Source of the DNA: Streptomyces hundungensis
GTDB lineage: Bacteria > Actinomycetota > Actinomycetes > Streptomycetales > Streptomycetaceae
DNA length: 64,000 bases
Assembly (NCBI RefSeq): GCF_003627815.1
Contig: NZ_CP032698.1
Span: 8,329,045 to 8,393,044, forward strand
Direction: 5' to 3'
Shown here in pieces: positions 38,601-46,084 of this stretch; within the stretch, counting starts at the first letter, position 1; every line of letters begins with the position of its first letter. The notes below the pieces were generated by a model. It was given only the letters and a program-made list of their open reading frames with translations, searched no databases and was not told the DNA's origin. Position numbers and translations under genes: made by a program.

Positions 38601-40091
38601 GACGGCACCAGCCAGTACACCCGCACCCCGAGTGGAGCCCTGCAAGGCATAGCCAACGGCACCACCAGTCAGTGGGCAGTCACCGACCAGCACAGCGATC
38701 TGGTTGCCGGCCTCACCCCCGATGGCAAGGCCCTCACCGGCTCCACCGCCTACACCCCCTTCGGCCAGAAGACCGCCTCCACCGGCAGCAACTCAACACT
38801 TGGCTACCAGTCAGGCTGGACAGACCCGGCATCCGAAGACGTCAACATGGCCTCGCGCTGGTACACGCCCGGCACCGGCGGATTCGAGTCGCGCGACACT
38901 TGGCAGCTCTCCGCAACTCCCTCTGCCCAGGACAACCGCTACGGCTATGGCAACGGTGCCCCGCTCAACGGGACTGACCCGAACGGACACTGCCTCGAAG
39001 ACCTGTGCATCGGAGAGGCTTACGTCGCCACCGTCCTAGGCGCCGCGGCGCTGGGCTGGGCCAAGTCCTACCAAAGCCAACAGCACAGCAGTTGGAACTG
39101 GTCGTTTGACTGGCACTGGAACTGGCCCTGGTCCTCGTCGGCTGGGTCCTCTGCAGGTAGCTACCCGGGGGCGCTCACCTGGAACTACTCAGGCAGTATC
39201 GCCTCGTCTCTTTCGGCTCAAGCAGCCCGCCTCCGTGCCGCCGCCGATGACGCGGAGCCCGATGCCGGTGACGGCGAAACCGATGACACCACACCGAGGG
39301 CACGCGCGCCTCGAAAAGCGAGAGGTACGACCAAGGTCCGTAAGCCGATCCGCACCCGGCCCAAGAAGCCGCAGATCGACCAGAACCCCAACAACGGCGC
39401 ACACCCTAGGCCCGCCCTCACTCGCCCGACTCCGAGACCGAACTGGGACCCCAGGGGCAACGGGTGGGATCCGAAGGACGGCTGGAAACTTCTTTACACC
39501 GCAGCCAACATCCTTTCGCAATTCGGGAGTAGCCAGTACACGCCGAACACGCAGGGATCCCCTGCTCCTCAGCCGGGAACTGCTGCTGGAGGAAGCCTCG
39601 GAGGCGGGTCGGGCGGAAGTGATCCATGTTCCCAACCCCGTACCGCGCGCTATAACTATCAGCCGTTGGTGGACGGCGCTCCCACAGGGGCTGTCGCTCT
39701 GATGTGCCCGAGTGATCTGAAGCCGCCCAACTCCCGTGGTTCCCGAAAGGGAACCTGGGAGCCCCCGGGGTATGTGTCCGGTGTAGACAAAAATAACGTT
39801 CCCGTCTTTAATCGCTCCCACATAGTGGCAGACCGTTTCAATGGTGACTGGGTGAAGGAAAATATCTTTACCGGCTTCAAGCAGATGAATGATCCAGTTA
39901 TGAAGCAATGTGAAAGTAGGATGGCGCAGCAGCTGAAGGAAGGGAAGCGTGTGCTGTACTCTGGACAGCTTGAGTACGGAAACGGGCGAAATAATATCCC
40001 GACCGCAATCAGAATGACGGCTAGCACCCCCAGTGGCCCGCTTTTCGACATCAATATTTCTAATATGCCTGGAAAGGTGAAATCCTGTTGA
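29631..40091 (+). CDS. Giant secreted Rhs/YD-repeat polymorphic toxin with nuclease tip
   Basis: 3,486 residues. The GTG at 29631 follows a ggggga site and begins a Sec signal peptide (core PLVLCIAFLLAVLAG, cleavage after ALA27). Then: an N-terminal Rhs-associated region (TRTTRFYDEPVNFQDGGQW, about 139); a DNRLRE-like domain (about 350-550); an Ig-like domain (about 550-650); DUF6531 (SVTRTYNSLGPSSQSAFGAG, about 810); three LamG domains, each opening with YWRLGE-type motifs (about 1000, 1286, 1523); many YD repeats (about 1750-3000); and the Rhs core end RYGYGNGAPLNGTDPNGH (about 3103). A Pro-rich linker leads to the tip. The last 150 residues carry NRSHIVADRF (from 3394) and ENIFTGFKQMND, the pattern of His-metal DNA/RNA non-specific endonucleases. 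The tip DNA is clearly less GC-rich than the rest, typical of swapped toxin modules. It overlaps its immunity gene. Confidence 0.93.
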   Translation: MRPARPLVLCIAFLLAVLAGTEQAALALQSNAARATGELPRQGWGSAAGREHEASTDATTAQTSGGNSGPLKAPGELPRDLAGSGNAPLDVKPAQPVAGAAEPVKAPTTSPAPGFDEKTSRELVAERAKQARTYLNADGTRTTRFYDEPVNFQDGGQWKEVDTRLVRSDGPRVMSASDQGWAPAATESPISFGDYANSDPVVQISYGQNTSVGYAVEGAAVSKGTVNGSVIRYPGIRTAADLELLAGSDSVKETLVLKGKDAPVEWRFPLALNGLTARLADKGGVDFVDGAGSVRAWMPPGWMEDANVAENSNQGEISTGVRYSLAEESGRQVLVVSLDQQWLADPARVFPVKVDPSVTGFDATVATYVQAPYNQNFTSDTVMKVGTPNGGSSKAVGLMRFAGLENSLKNAWVLSADLMLYNSWSYSCTPRPVAVHPITSNWSEKTTTAYPGPATGDALASKSFAHGWRPSGTNTWSCGAAWEGIPLGSDGRQLVDDWTHQRKPNYGLALKTSTSDSTSWKQFGSVNYPGGKPSLNVTWVKYGATYKTSGFVTPVTATSEGSMNVTVTNQGQEIWTKGGNYDLQYNLYDPSGKELTNSGNVRKTLMPRDVPPGDTVTLTANIAPMAPGTYVLEWTMNDLKGNRFTSVGVPGYTIKFDAVNIPPQLTEEAPSSGAQVNSLTPTLWAQGKDADRFPAGQLQYSFEVCEVNGKDTRVNCRRSARAPAQQWAVPDGWLSWGKRYAWYAYASDSKDWSAQPNPAFFTTDVPQPPVTSHLGGDDGREVGYRAGNYATASTDAALPTVGPELSVTRTYNSLGPSSQSAFGAGWVTRFDTRLRQEDAGRSVVITMEDGSRVRFARNPDGSYAGASGGTSTITRGQAGTWTLRLRSGVIYTYLDSGALQSITDSAGRSQRLSYSADGSGTLQSVTDAQSGRSLTFTWAGGHVSSVATNAVGPSAPGLTWTYTYSGDRLTKVCPPTSSTACTQYAYEDGSLYRARVLDENPISYWRLGESDDTGTAASEAPSATGLNNARYRNVQLQQPGALAATSSTAAGFDGTSSSVELPENTLRTSTFLSVELWFQTTKPGVLMGFQNSRLEDTPGNWTPTLAVSADGKLHGQYWNGKVQPLISSSQVADGAWHHAVLTGAGTTQSLYLDGALVGTLAGPIDHQDQSYTYLGAGYTSNGWDVPATASAVQRFTGRMQDVAVYQHTLDAATVAEHFAARTATGRMTKVTNPSGRVHATVAYDPSSGRVTQTTDQNGGTWKLSAPAYSAGSAAYSDAITATGPLNYWRLGERSGAVAADEMSTGTSGSYRDGVTLGDTGVFADGDSTAITLDGSKGAVSVPIEPLTQSPAMSVELWFRTSKAGVLLGLQNADLGSTPTNWNPSLLVDSDGLLRGHLWNAGGSTGAIKSRDKVTDNDWHHVVLTGSSTGQSLYLDGVKLGSVAGAAKPEAVDHAYLGAGYSSTPWDIGTAGTRYFSGQLAEAAFYGKELDEQTVANHFRARTRLVSGGGDHYQGAVLSGAPAQYWRLDETTGTQARNKIGAYGGYGTYYNTTLGATGPFGTGDGAAVTLNGNDHSNISLPMDILGSPNEVTAELWFRTTKAGVLLGLQNTELGSTPTNWQPILLVDSDGLLRGHLWNSGGSTGAIKSADKVTDNDWHHVALAGSATGQALFLDGVKLGTVPGAVKTEALSHAYLGAGYSSATWDGGASGTRYFTGQLAEAAMYGRALTDDQIASHYQAMRTSGASALASTITLTDPAGGTQSTTYDVLRGQRTISAVDAGGGRTVFAYDTGGFLNTITDPNGHSTITGHDTRGNTVSTTKCRDANTCWTSFTEYYYNASDSNDLRNDKPVAIRDARSANPADNRYKTTTSYTTLGLPASVTLADGRSSSTAYTTGTEPAVGGGTTPSGLVASTTTPAGAITAYTYFASGDVARATAPSGLITAYTYDGLGRKTTETQISKSSPDGVTTTYAYDSMSRVTTETGATVKNEISGTNHAAKISRTFDDDGNLLTQTTEDTAGSDPKRVASNHYDDHGLNDSATDAAGNQTAFGHDGLGRVNRQTDAAGNTYTYTYTPRGQHAETTLQDWTGDISGQAHDLVVASNAYDPAGRLATTTDAMGATTAYTYFDDNLPATTTAKQITQGDGSKHDIVLESNSYDGAGDLTQKVTGGGRTTVVNTVDATGRTTTSTIDPAGLNRTTTYTYDNDDRVTNEAHTVDSSGNKQTVSTVYDTAGNPTKSTLTDGTTSRVTTQTYDDRGLLTSQVSPRGNTSGADPAAYTTTNRYDVLGRPVQQTAPPVAVEENGATARTTQVTTRTGYNTFGEPTESQDARGTVTRSEVDSLGRTTAITLPDYTPPGGAKITATSRTRYDVLGHVASTIDPLGRTTTFTYDQLGQVIQKTDPSLGKSLNQNLTSSAMTDVSGAGVSRYAWTPTGLQLSATGPTGARTESTYDELGRRITATTVERYPAQQNLTTRYTWDDASNQTSSTTPGNHTTAVTYDAAGEPMTATDAMGGITKSGYDGLGRQTQTMDATGRKTTTAYDILGNQTSQTDYGTGTTALRTASAEYDADGNRTASISATGTRMTYSFDAMGRMTQQVEPVSDGRAITTRFGYDAAGNRTRLTDGRGNSTAYTFTPWNLPESTIEPATVAHPAAADRTWTTVYDAAGQSVSQSLPGGVKRDRTYDALGRLTAETGTGSEAATTARSLDYDLAGHMTSAGTDGLLGRNTYTYNDRGQLLTSDGPSGKTGYAYDADGNMTQRTTKAGTTLYGYDAADRMTWTQDAITQNQIWSSYDAVGRPTQNQYAVIPRGGKSWADAVISARRAYDYDSLGRLTSDKITDPNGTGELASTTYAYDLDDRLTKKNTKGTAGAADNTYGYDQAGRMTSWNNGTSTTAYGWDDAGNRTTAGTATSTYDERNRLLTDGTATYSYTARGTLSTVTGLAGGPRNLTFDAFERKITDGAATFAYDALDRVRQSGQNTFSYDGGSNNITDDGTSQYTRTPSGALQGIANGTTSQWAVTDQHSDLVAGLTPDGKALTGSTAYTPFGQKTASTGSNSTLGYQSGWTDPASEDVNMASRWYTPGTGGFESRDTWQLSATPSAQDNRYGYGNGAPLNGTDPNGHCLEDLCIGEAYVATVLGAAALGWAKSYQSQQHSSWNWSFDWHWNWPWSSSAGSSAGSYPGALTWNYSGSIASSLSAQAARLRAAADDAEPDAGDGETDDTTPRARAPRKARGTTKVRKPIRTRPKKPQIDQNPNNGAHPRPALTRPTPRPNWDPRGNGWDPKDGWKLLYTAANILSQFGSSQYTPNTQGSPAPQPGTAAGGSLGGGSGGSDPCSQPRTARYNYQPLVDGAPTGAVALMCPSDLKPPNSRGSRKGTWEPPGYVSGVDKNNVPVFNRSHIVADRFNGDWVKENIFTGFKQMNDPVMKQCESRMAQQLKEGKRVLYSGQLEYGNGRNNIPTAIRMTASTPSGPLFDINISNMPGKVKSC

Positions 40092-40612
40092 GTATCCATT
40101 CTTTTGAAGAGGCCCTTCCGGGATTGAGGGCCTTGCGGAGCACGTCACCCCGGCAGGTCGATTGGGGCGCAATCTCCCGTGAACTCGGCGTGTCTCTTCC
40201 ATCGGATTACCGTCAGCTTTCTGAAAGCTACCCCAGGTTTTCGATCTCGGATTTTCTATTCGTCTCCATTCCGCAGCCGGGGGAGGAGCGAGGATTTGTT
40301 GCAGGCATCAGAGAGCAGCTAGATGATCTGGGCAGTCTGGTGGACTCCGAGATGAATCACGGATACCTTCCGTACCCGAAAGCTGGAGGCCTCATCCCCT
40401 GGGGTTCCTCCTTTGAAGGTGACACGTTCTACTGGCACACGGACCAGACGTGTGGAGATTGGAGTGTCGTAATCGCTGGTCATAACGACGACTGGGTGGC
40501 TTATTCCGGCACCATGACGGAATATCTGACAGGCCTGGTTTCAGGCGTCATTTCCCCAGATGGGCTACCTGACGGATTTCCCGGACCTACGCCCAACGTT
40601 GAGGCTCTCTGA
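40088..40612 (+). CDS. SUKH/SMI1-KNR4 immunity protein
   Basis: A 174-residue cytosolic protein. The TTG at 40088 overlaps the toxin stop (TTGA) and has a ggaaagg site. WGAISRELGVSLPSDYRQLS and GLIPWGSSFEGDTFYWHT carry the SMI1/KNR4 (SUKH) fold motifs, a family widely used to neutralise nuclease toxins. GC is lower than in neighbouring genes, matching the toxin tip. It is inferred to bind the C-terminal endonuclease and protect the producer and its kin. Confidence 0.9.
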   Translation: MSIHSFEEALPGLRALRSTSPRQVDWGAISRELGVSLPSDYRQLSESYPRFSISDFLFVSIPQPGEERGFVAGIREQLDDLGSLVDSEMNHGYLPYPKAGGLIPWGSSFEGDTFYWHTDQTCGDWSVVIAGHNDDWVAYSGTMTEYLTGLVSGVISPDGLPDGFPGPTPNVEAL

Positions 40613-40968
40613 ACCTGAACCTCTATCGTTCCGTCATTCAATGAGTGAAGGCCTGCGGCGATTCCCGCGCCGGAGAAAGGGGATTCACGGGCTGACGTTA
40701 TGGGGCTAGGCCTGCTCGTTAATCCCCTGGTGCGGGCTGCTCAGCCGCGGTACGACAAATTGTGGGTTCACTCGAGCACCGTCAAAACCATCAGGATCCC
40801 CACCGACTCCACAAGCATCACGAGTGACCCGTATCCGAGGATCTGACGGACAGACCAACCCGGCGACCCGCGTCCGCGCGCACAACCGCGCTATGCGGGG
40901 CCAGCACTGCCGGCATGGAAAGGTAGAGAAGGGCTGAGCTTGCCGTTTGACGTCGTGCCTGAACTCGC
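40613..40968. other. Intergenic, nothing supported
   Basis: No gene, second immunity cassette or orphan toxin tip is recognisable here. Confidence 0.4.
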
Positions 40969-41337
40969 TCAGTACGAGTTGTCGAGTTGGTCTACGAGGA
41001 ATCGAAGTTCGCGAGCTCGGCGCCGGGACATGCCGTGGATCACGGCATCCAGGAACTCCCGTGCTTCGAAGGGGCTGCCGCAGCATTCCCACACACCGCA
41101 ACCGCCGTCCTCGTACTCACTCCAGAGGTTGCGGTACGGGTCTCGCACGAACCCTCGCCGAATCCTCACGGACTCGGCCGTGACGCCAGGCCACAGGTAG
41201 TTCCGGTTCCGCTCGACCCTGGCAACTTCGGCAAGAGCAGGCGGGGACAGGCCAGCAATAGGGGGTAAGCCGGTGCCGCGGCCACTGCTCGGCGCGGACA
41301 CGCCCGGGCCGTCTACGCGGCATGGGCCTTTCTGCAT
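40969..41337 (-). CDS. Hypothetical protein, possibly 5'-truncated
   Basis: The convincing part is the last 85 codons: ARVERNRNYLWPGVTAESVR, RRGFVRDPYRNLWSEYEDGG, then CGVWECCGSPFEAREFLDAV. An ATG at 41337 keeps the frame open, but the first 35 residues have little coding character. The true start may therefore have been lost to the transposase gene immediately upstream. The family is not recognised. Confidence 0.5.
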   Translation of the reverse strand: MQKGPCRVDGPGVSAPSSGRGTGLPPIAGLSPPALAEVARVERNRNYLWPGVTAESVRIRRGFVRDPYRNLWSEYEDGGCGVWECCGSPFEAREFLDAVIHGMSRRRARELRFLVDQLDNSY

Positions 41338-41393
41338 AACGTCATGGGGTGATCCTGCCAGAGACGGCTGCACCGAGGCACCTGACTTGCAGC

Positions 41394-42868
41394 TCAGTCC
41401 GTTCGTCGCGGCTTCGTCCCCTTCTGGTGGTGTGCGGGGCGGCTGTATGCCTCGCCGGTGGCGAGGACTCGTCCGACGTCGTAGCGGGTGGCGGTCCGCC
41501 GGTTCTTCGATCCGAGTGGACGGCCGGGGCCGGGCCTGGTGGGTTTTGGTGCACTGGCTGGCGTGCCCGTCTTCGCCCGCAGGTTCCTGAACCCGCGGCG
41601 GACTCGGGCAGGGGTGAGTCTGTTCGGTTCCGCCGGCCGCTCCCAAGGCCGACGCAGATCCCGTGTAAGCGGGCGAGGCGGAGCTGAGCGTGCGCGGCCA
41701 GGACGAGCCATGTCCAGCGGTCGGCGGCCTGCGAGTCCCGCAGTTTGGGCCGGGTCCAGCCGAGAGAGTCTGCTTGAGCAGTCGGAAGGTGTGCTCCACG
41801 TCGAACCGGCGAAGGAACGCCTGCCAACAGCGGTCGATGTCGTGGGGATCGGCGCCGGTGCCCGACCACCACAGCCAGACGGGCTTGTTCACACCGCCGC
41901 TGGGCAGCTTCTCAACCGAAAGGCGGATCACGGTGCCCTCGATGATCGGCAGCGGCCCTTCGTGATCGCCCCATGCCGCCCGGCGGGTGAGCCTGGGATG
42001 CAACCGGTCCCACGCTTGCGCCGTCGCCGTCCCATACCTGTCGGTGTCCGTGAGGGTGAGGACGTCTGGATCACCCCAGGTCCCGGGCCGGCCGAAGACG
42101 AACTCACCGCCATGCTTGGGCGGGCGGCCGCCCTGCGGCGGGCAGATCCACGGCACCGGAACGGGCTTGCGCATCACCCGGTCCGAGCGGAGCCTGCCCA
42201 GGACCTCCACGGGCAGGTCGGCCAGGAGGTGGGCGATGCGGGGCCCGTCGTAACCCGCGTCCAGCACGACCAGGACCTTCGGGTCCCCGTCGCGCCACTG
42301 GCCGGCGTCCACGAGACGTTGGACAACTTCTCTGACTTGGTCGGCGGTGACCGCGGCCAAGTCGGCGCCGGGCTCCAGCCGGATCGCGTCCAGCAGCGCG
42401 GTCCACGAGGTTCGGCCGGTCTCCAGCGCGGCGACGATCGAGTACGGCCAGCCGGGCACCATCCGGTGCTTGCCCAGGCCCCGGCCGAAGGTATGGCAGA
42501 AGGAGCGGTCCGAAGAGGTGTCGGCGTCCGGACGCAACCAACGCAACCAAGGGGAGACGTCTACCGCCAGCACCAGCCGACCGTCACCGGCTCGGGGAAG
42601 CGGGACATTGGCCAGTGCCCGCCGCAGCCGGGCGACGTCGATCCGACCGTGGTTGATCCCGGAGTACAAGGCCCCGTGCCCGCGGCGATGCTCGGGAGCG
42701 AGCGCCAGGTCCACGAGGGTGCGGGCCGGACCGGCGGTGCACAACAGCGCGTCGCACAGCTCGAACAGGGGCGTCGCTCCGCGCAGTCAGGCACGCGTAC
42801 AACTCCGACCGGAACTCCGCCACCACCGTGAACGCGTCTCGTTGAACCTCATGCTCGACCAGTCCCAC
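41394..42868 (-). pseudogene. Transposase pseudogene (NF041680-like/IS701-related)
   Basis: Starts VEHEVQRDAFTVVAEFRSEL near 42868. It shifts frame in a cccc run at about 42776, continues LALAPEHRRGHGALYSGINH and VLAVDVSPWLRWLRPDADTS, then shifts twice more (after FRLLKQTL at about 41770 and after QLRLAR at about 41690) to reach GRPLGSKNRRTATRYDVGRV. A DDE-like core (LVLAVDVSPW, LVVLDAGYDG, DVEHTFRLLKQ) is visible. At least three indels inactivate it. I know this family as a common Streptomyces transposase, from memory. Element ends were not identified. Confidence 0.8.
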
Positions 42869-42996
42869 GATCCCGGCCTCCGTGCTGCGTTGTCGCTCAG
42901 CACAGGATCGGCCCGCGGCCCCTCACACATCTCGTGAACTGGGGAAACACCGAACAAGTTCGAGTCCCGTTCGACGGCGGACCTTAAACGGCAAGC

Positions 42997-43300
42997 TCAG
43001 GGCGAACCAGATTTTGGTCGGCGCTGTCCGTAAAGAACGTCACTCCGTAGTCGGGGCGCCGGCCCCAGACCGCAGGTCGACCACGGCTCGGCTTCGCGTT
43101 CTGCGCGCAGCAGCATGAACGCCGCCGCGCCGACGAACCGCCCGTGGCGCCGCCGTTCCGTCGGCCACCAGACGCAGCAGAGCAGTCTCGAACGGCGTGG
43201 CGACCGGCACCACCAGAACCCCGCCCCCACGGACAGTTGGCTCAACCACACGGGAGGGATCCGGTACACGCTGCCGGCCGCGATGATCCCGGCATACGGT
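42997..43300 (-). pseudogene. Remnant of PCMT-like methyltransferase
   Basis: Leftward, AGIIAAGSVYRIPPVWLSQL, then after a shift GVLVVPVATPFETALLRLVA, then after another shift GRFVGAAAFMLLRAERE. Together they match the end of the protein-L-isoaspartate methyltransferase fold and the start of the C-terminal domain found in peptide-modifying members (FxLD or ATP-grasp RiPP systems). The SAM-binding part is missing. No precursor peptide is seen nearby. Confidence 0.5.
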
Positions 43301-43878
43301 GCGCCCGCCGTATGTCCCGCTTCACAGTCCCCAGTGATTTCGTCGGCCTCACCCAGCCGCCGTCGGCCAGGACCACCGTGCCTGTGTGGCGATCGAGGAG
43401 GGAGGTGAGCGCCGCGACGCAGGCGTAGCGCAGTAGTCGATGCTCACGCCAACTTGGTCCGCCCGTGGACGGGGGCGACGGGCCTCGTCATCTCGGTGCC
43501 CGTTCTTTGAGGGATTCTGCGAGGCAGGGGACAGGGAATCGTTTCGGGCTGTGGCCCGTGGCCGTGGGATGCGACACCCGCGCATGTTTCTCGCCCGGCT
43601 GACGGGCGCGGAAGTCACCCGTGCAGCGGGCCCCTCCAGTGCGCACTCCCGGTGGAGGGGCCCCTCCACCGGTCCCTCCATGGCGCCCGGCGTCGAACGT
43701 CATCGGATCGTGACGCCTGGTGGGGGCATCCGGTCGGCGTTCCGGTCGGAGGCCGCGGGTGGACTCAAGGCATGGAACATGCGCACGACGCCTCACCGCT
43801 CGCTCCGGACATCACCGCCTCACCGACTACGGGTTCCGGCACCCGCCGACCTGCCGTGACGTCGGCGGGAGGCTCGCG
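43301..43878. other. Gap with palindromic cluster
   Basis: No gene is supported. The notable content is the palindrome cluster at 43628-43680 upstream of the winged-helix gene. Confidence 0.5.
43628..43680. promoter_or_regulatory. Palindrome GGTGGAGGGGCCCCTCCACC with flanking half-sites
   Basis: A perfect 20-base palindrome occupies 43651-43670. A matching half-site gggcccctcca lies to its left (43628-43638) and ggtccctcca to its right (43671-43680). This could be the operator or origin-like site bound by the winged-helix protein at 43879. Confidence 0.6.
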
Positions 43879-44967
43879 ATGAGCGGCTACGGGGCGGGGA
43901 TCCGGCGCGGTGTGATGGCCGGGGACCGCTTCACGCAGATCTCCAACGCCCTCTTCCGCGACCCGCGGATCAGCTTCAAGGCCAAGGGGTTGTTCGGGCT
44001 GATCTCCACTCACCGGGACGGCTGGCGGGTCACGGTGGCCGAGCTCGCCAGGTGCGCCACTAATGGGCGGGACGCGGTCAGTAGCGGCCTCAAGGAGCTG
44101 GAGCAGCACGGCTACTTGACCCGGGACCGTGAGCGGAACGAGGACGGGACGCTCGGTGAAGCCGTCTATGCCATCACCGATATGCCCGCGCACCTGTACG
44201 ACCTGCTGGGGGATGCGGCCTCCACCGTCCTGCTGCCGCGAACGCGCAGGTCGCAGCCAATGACGGAAAATTCGGCATTGGATAACCCTGTTCTGGCTGA
44301 TCCGGCACCAAAGAACACCAAGAGAAAGAAGACCAACAAGCAGAACACCAACCCCGTCCATCCGTCCGTCCGTTCCGCGCCCGCGCGCGAAAACGACGAC
44401 ACCCCGGCCCCCACCGAGGCGCCCGAGGCGCCGGACCGGATCGAGTCCACCGCGGGCGTCCGGCTGCTGCTCGCCATCGGGATGCGGCACCCGAACCTGC
44501 TGCTGACCGGATCGGCGCTCCGAGACCAGGGGCAGATCGCCACCGCCCTTCTGGACAACGGCTGGAGCGCCGAGCAGCTCGAGCACCTCATCGCCGACCG
44601 TCCGCTGCCCCACCCGGTCCGTACGTCGGTTGCTGCGATCATCGCCGCCCGGCTCCGCGCCGCCCAGAGCACCCCGACGCCCCACTCCGCCGGGCTCACC
44701 GTCTACGAGCGGACCGGGGCGGGTGGCGCCGACCGATCCCCGGCTGAGGCCGTCGCCCGCCGGGTGCTCGTCGAATGCGCCGCCTGCGGCAACCCCGGCC
44801 CGGCACCGGCAGAAGACCTCTGCCCGGCCTGCCTCAACTGGCCGCTCTGCACCACCTGCACAGGACCCACCCCGCGTCGCGCCCGCCCGGGCAGCGACGG
44901 CCGCTGCACCCCCTGCACCCTTGCCGCCGCTTCCCCGTGGGATCCGGCAGAGCCGAGCGGCACCTGA
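43879..44967 (+). CDS. Winged-helix DNA-binding protein with zinc-ribbon C-terminus
   Basis: 362 residues. The N-terminal winged helix (about 15-100) contains RFTQISNALFRDPRISFKAK, GLFGLISTHRDGW and VTVAELARCATNGRDAVSSG, the arrangement of Streptomyces plasmid/ICE replication- or transfer-associated regulators. A Lys/Asn-rich linker follows. The C-terminal part has an Ala-rich helical region and a CxxC...CxxC zinc ribbon (ECAACGNPG, LCPACLNWPLCTTC). The ATG at 43879 has a gggagg site. It is first in an operon with two membrane proteins, which suggests a plasmid-maintenance or transfer role, not proven. Confidence 0.7.
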   Translation: MSGYGAGIRRGVMAGDRFTQISNALFRDPRISFKAKGLFGLISTHRDGWRVTVAELARCATNGRDAVSSGLKELEQHGYLTRDRERNEDGTLGEAVYAITDMPAHLYDLLGDAASTVLLPRTRRSQPMTENSALDNPVLADPAPKNTKRKKTNKQNTNPVHPSVRSAPARENDDTPAPTEAPEAPDRIESTAGVRLLLAIGMRHPNLLLTGSALRDQGQIATALLDNGWSAEQLEHLIADRPLPHPVRTSVAAIIAARLRAAQSTPTPHSAGLTVYERTGAGGADRSPAEAVARRVLVECAACGNPGPAPAEDLCPACLNWPLCTTCTGPTPRRARPGSDGRCTPCTLAAASPWDPAEPSGT

Positions 44968-45010
44968 CCCTCCATCACACGCACGCGCTTCCGAGCGAAC
45001 CGAGGAGATC

Positions 45011-46084
45011 ATGACCACCGAACCCCACCACCCCCTGCCGGAGCCGGAGCTGCGCCCCTTCGCCACTGAGCCCGGGCGCTGGCACCGTGAACTCCAGCGG
45101 ACCCAGGCCCGGCTCGCAGCCGGGGCCCTCGACCAAGGCCCCGGCTACCGCCGGGAGAGCCACCGCGTGGAGGAGCACACCCGGATCGACGAGCGAACCG
45201 CGTGGGGATGGCTGCGCTGGCCGGCCCCGCTGTCCGAGGACGCGCCGGTAGTGCCGCTACAGATCGCCGTGCTGTCGCCGATGCCGTCCCGTGCCGCGCG
45301 GCTGGCCAGCCGCTGGCTCACCCGGCGTCCGCCTCTGCGGATCTACTTCGACGCGCGCTGCCGGTTCTGGGTCACCAGCACCACCGTGCTCGCCGCCTTC
45401 CTCGCGCTGACCTTTGTGGGCGCGGCGATGGCCAAGGGACTACCGGCCGACGTCGGGGTGCCCCTGATGCTGCTCATCCCAGCACTCGCCGAGCATGTGC
45501 CCGGGCGCCTGGACGCGCGGGCCCGGGTGCACGCACGGATCGTCCAGGATGAAACCGGTCTGCGGGAGATGCAGCGCTTCCTGGGCTGCCATCAGATCAT
45601 CCAGGCAGCCGACGACCGCGAGACACCCGAACTGGCCCGTGCCGTCGAGCTCGGCCATCACCTGCTGTGGGATATCGCCGGGGTGCTGACCCGGCCCGCC
45701 GCAGCCCCGGTCCACGAACTGCTCCTTGCCCGCGAGTACCGGTTCACTCAACTCGCCTCCCAGGCTGTTGAGACTCAAACCGCGAAGCAGGAGCGGGACC
45801 GTCGCATCACCCGCACCGGATGGGACAGGGACACAGCCATGACCGTGGGGCGGCCGGTCGAGAGCGCACTGGAACGGCAGCTCCTGCCCGATGCGTTGAT
45901 CGAGGAGGCGATCCACGCACTGCACCAGGCCGCGACCGCGTACCGGGCGGCCACGGAGCATCTTCACCAGTTGGACCATTCGCATTCGGGCTGGAGCCCG
46001 CGCCCCACGGGTACTTCCGACTCGGAGTTCGGCTGCCTCACCGCATCATCTCTCCACTCGCGCGAAGGAGGGAGCGACCAGTGA
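45011..46084 (+). CDS. Hypothetical membrane protein, operon gene 2
   Basis: 357 residues from the ATG at 45011 (gaggagatc site). A charged N-terminal domain (RWHRELQRTQARLAAGALDQ) precedes two adjacent membrane helices (TVLAAFLALTFVGAAMAKG and ADVGVPLMLLIPALAEHV, about 118-160). A long helical C-terminal domain (REMQRFLGCHQIIQAADDRE) follows. The pattern recalls ATPase-less membrane components found beside the preceding winged-helix gene in Streptomyces plasmids. Its stop overlaps the GTG of the next gene. Confidence 0.7.
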   Translation: MTTEPHHPLPEPELRPFATEPGRWHRELQRTQARLAAGALDQGPGYRRESHRVEEHTRIDERTAWGWLRWPAPLSEDAPVVPLQIAVLSPMPSRAARLASRWLTRRPPLRIYFDARCRFWVTSTTVLAAFLALTFVGAAMAKGLPADVGVPLMLLIPALAEHVPGRLDARARVHARIVQDETGLREMQRFLGCHQIIQAADDRETPELARAVELGHHLLWDIAGVLTRPAAAPVHELLLAREYRFTQLASQAVETQTAKQERDRRITRTGWDRDTAMTVGRPVESALERQLLPDALIEEAIHALHQAATAYRAATEHLHQLDHSHSGWSPRPTGTSDSEFGCLTASSLHSREGGSDQ

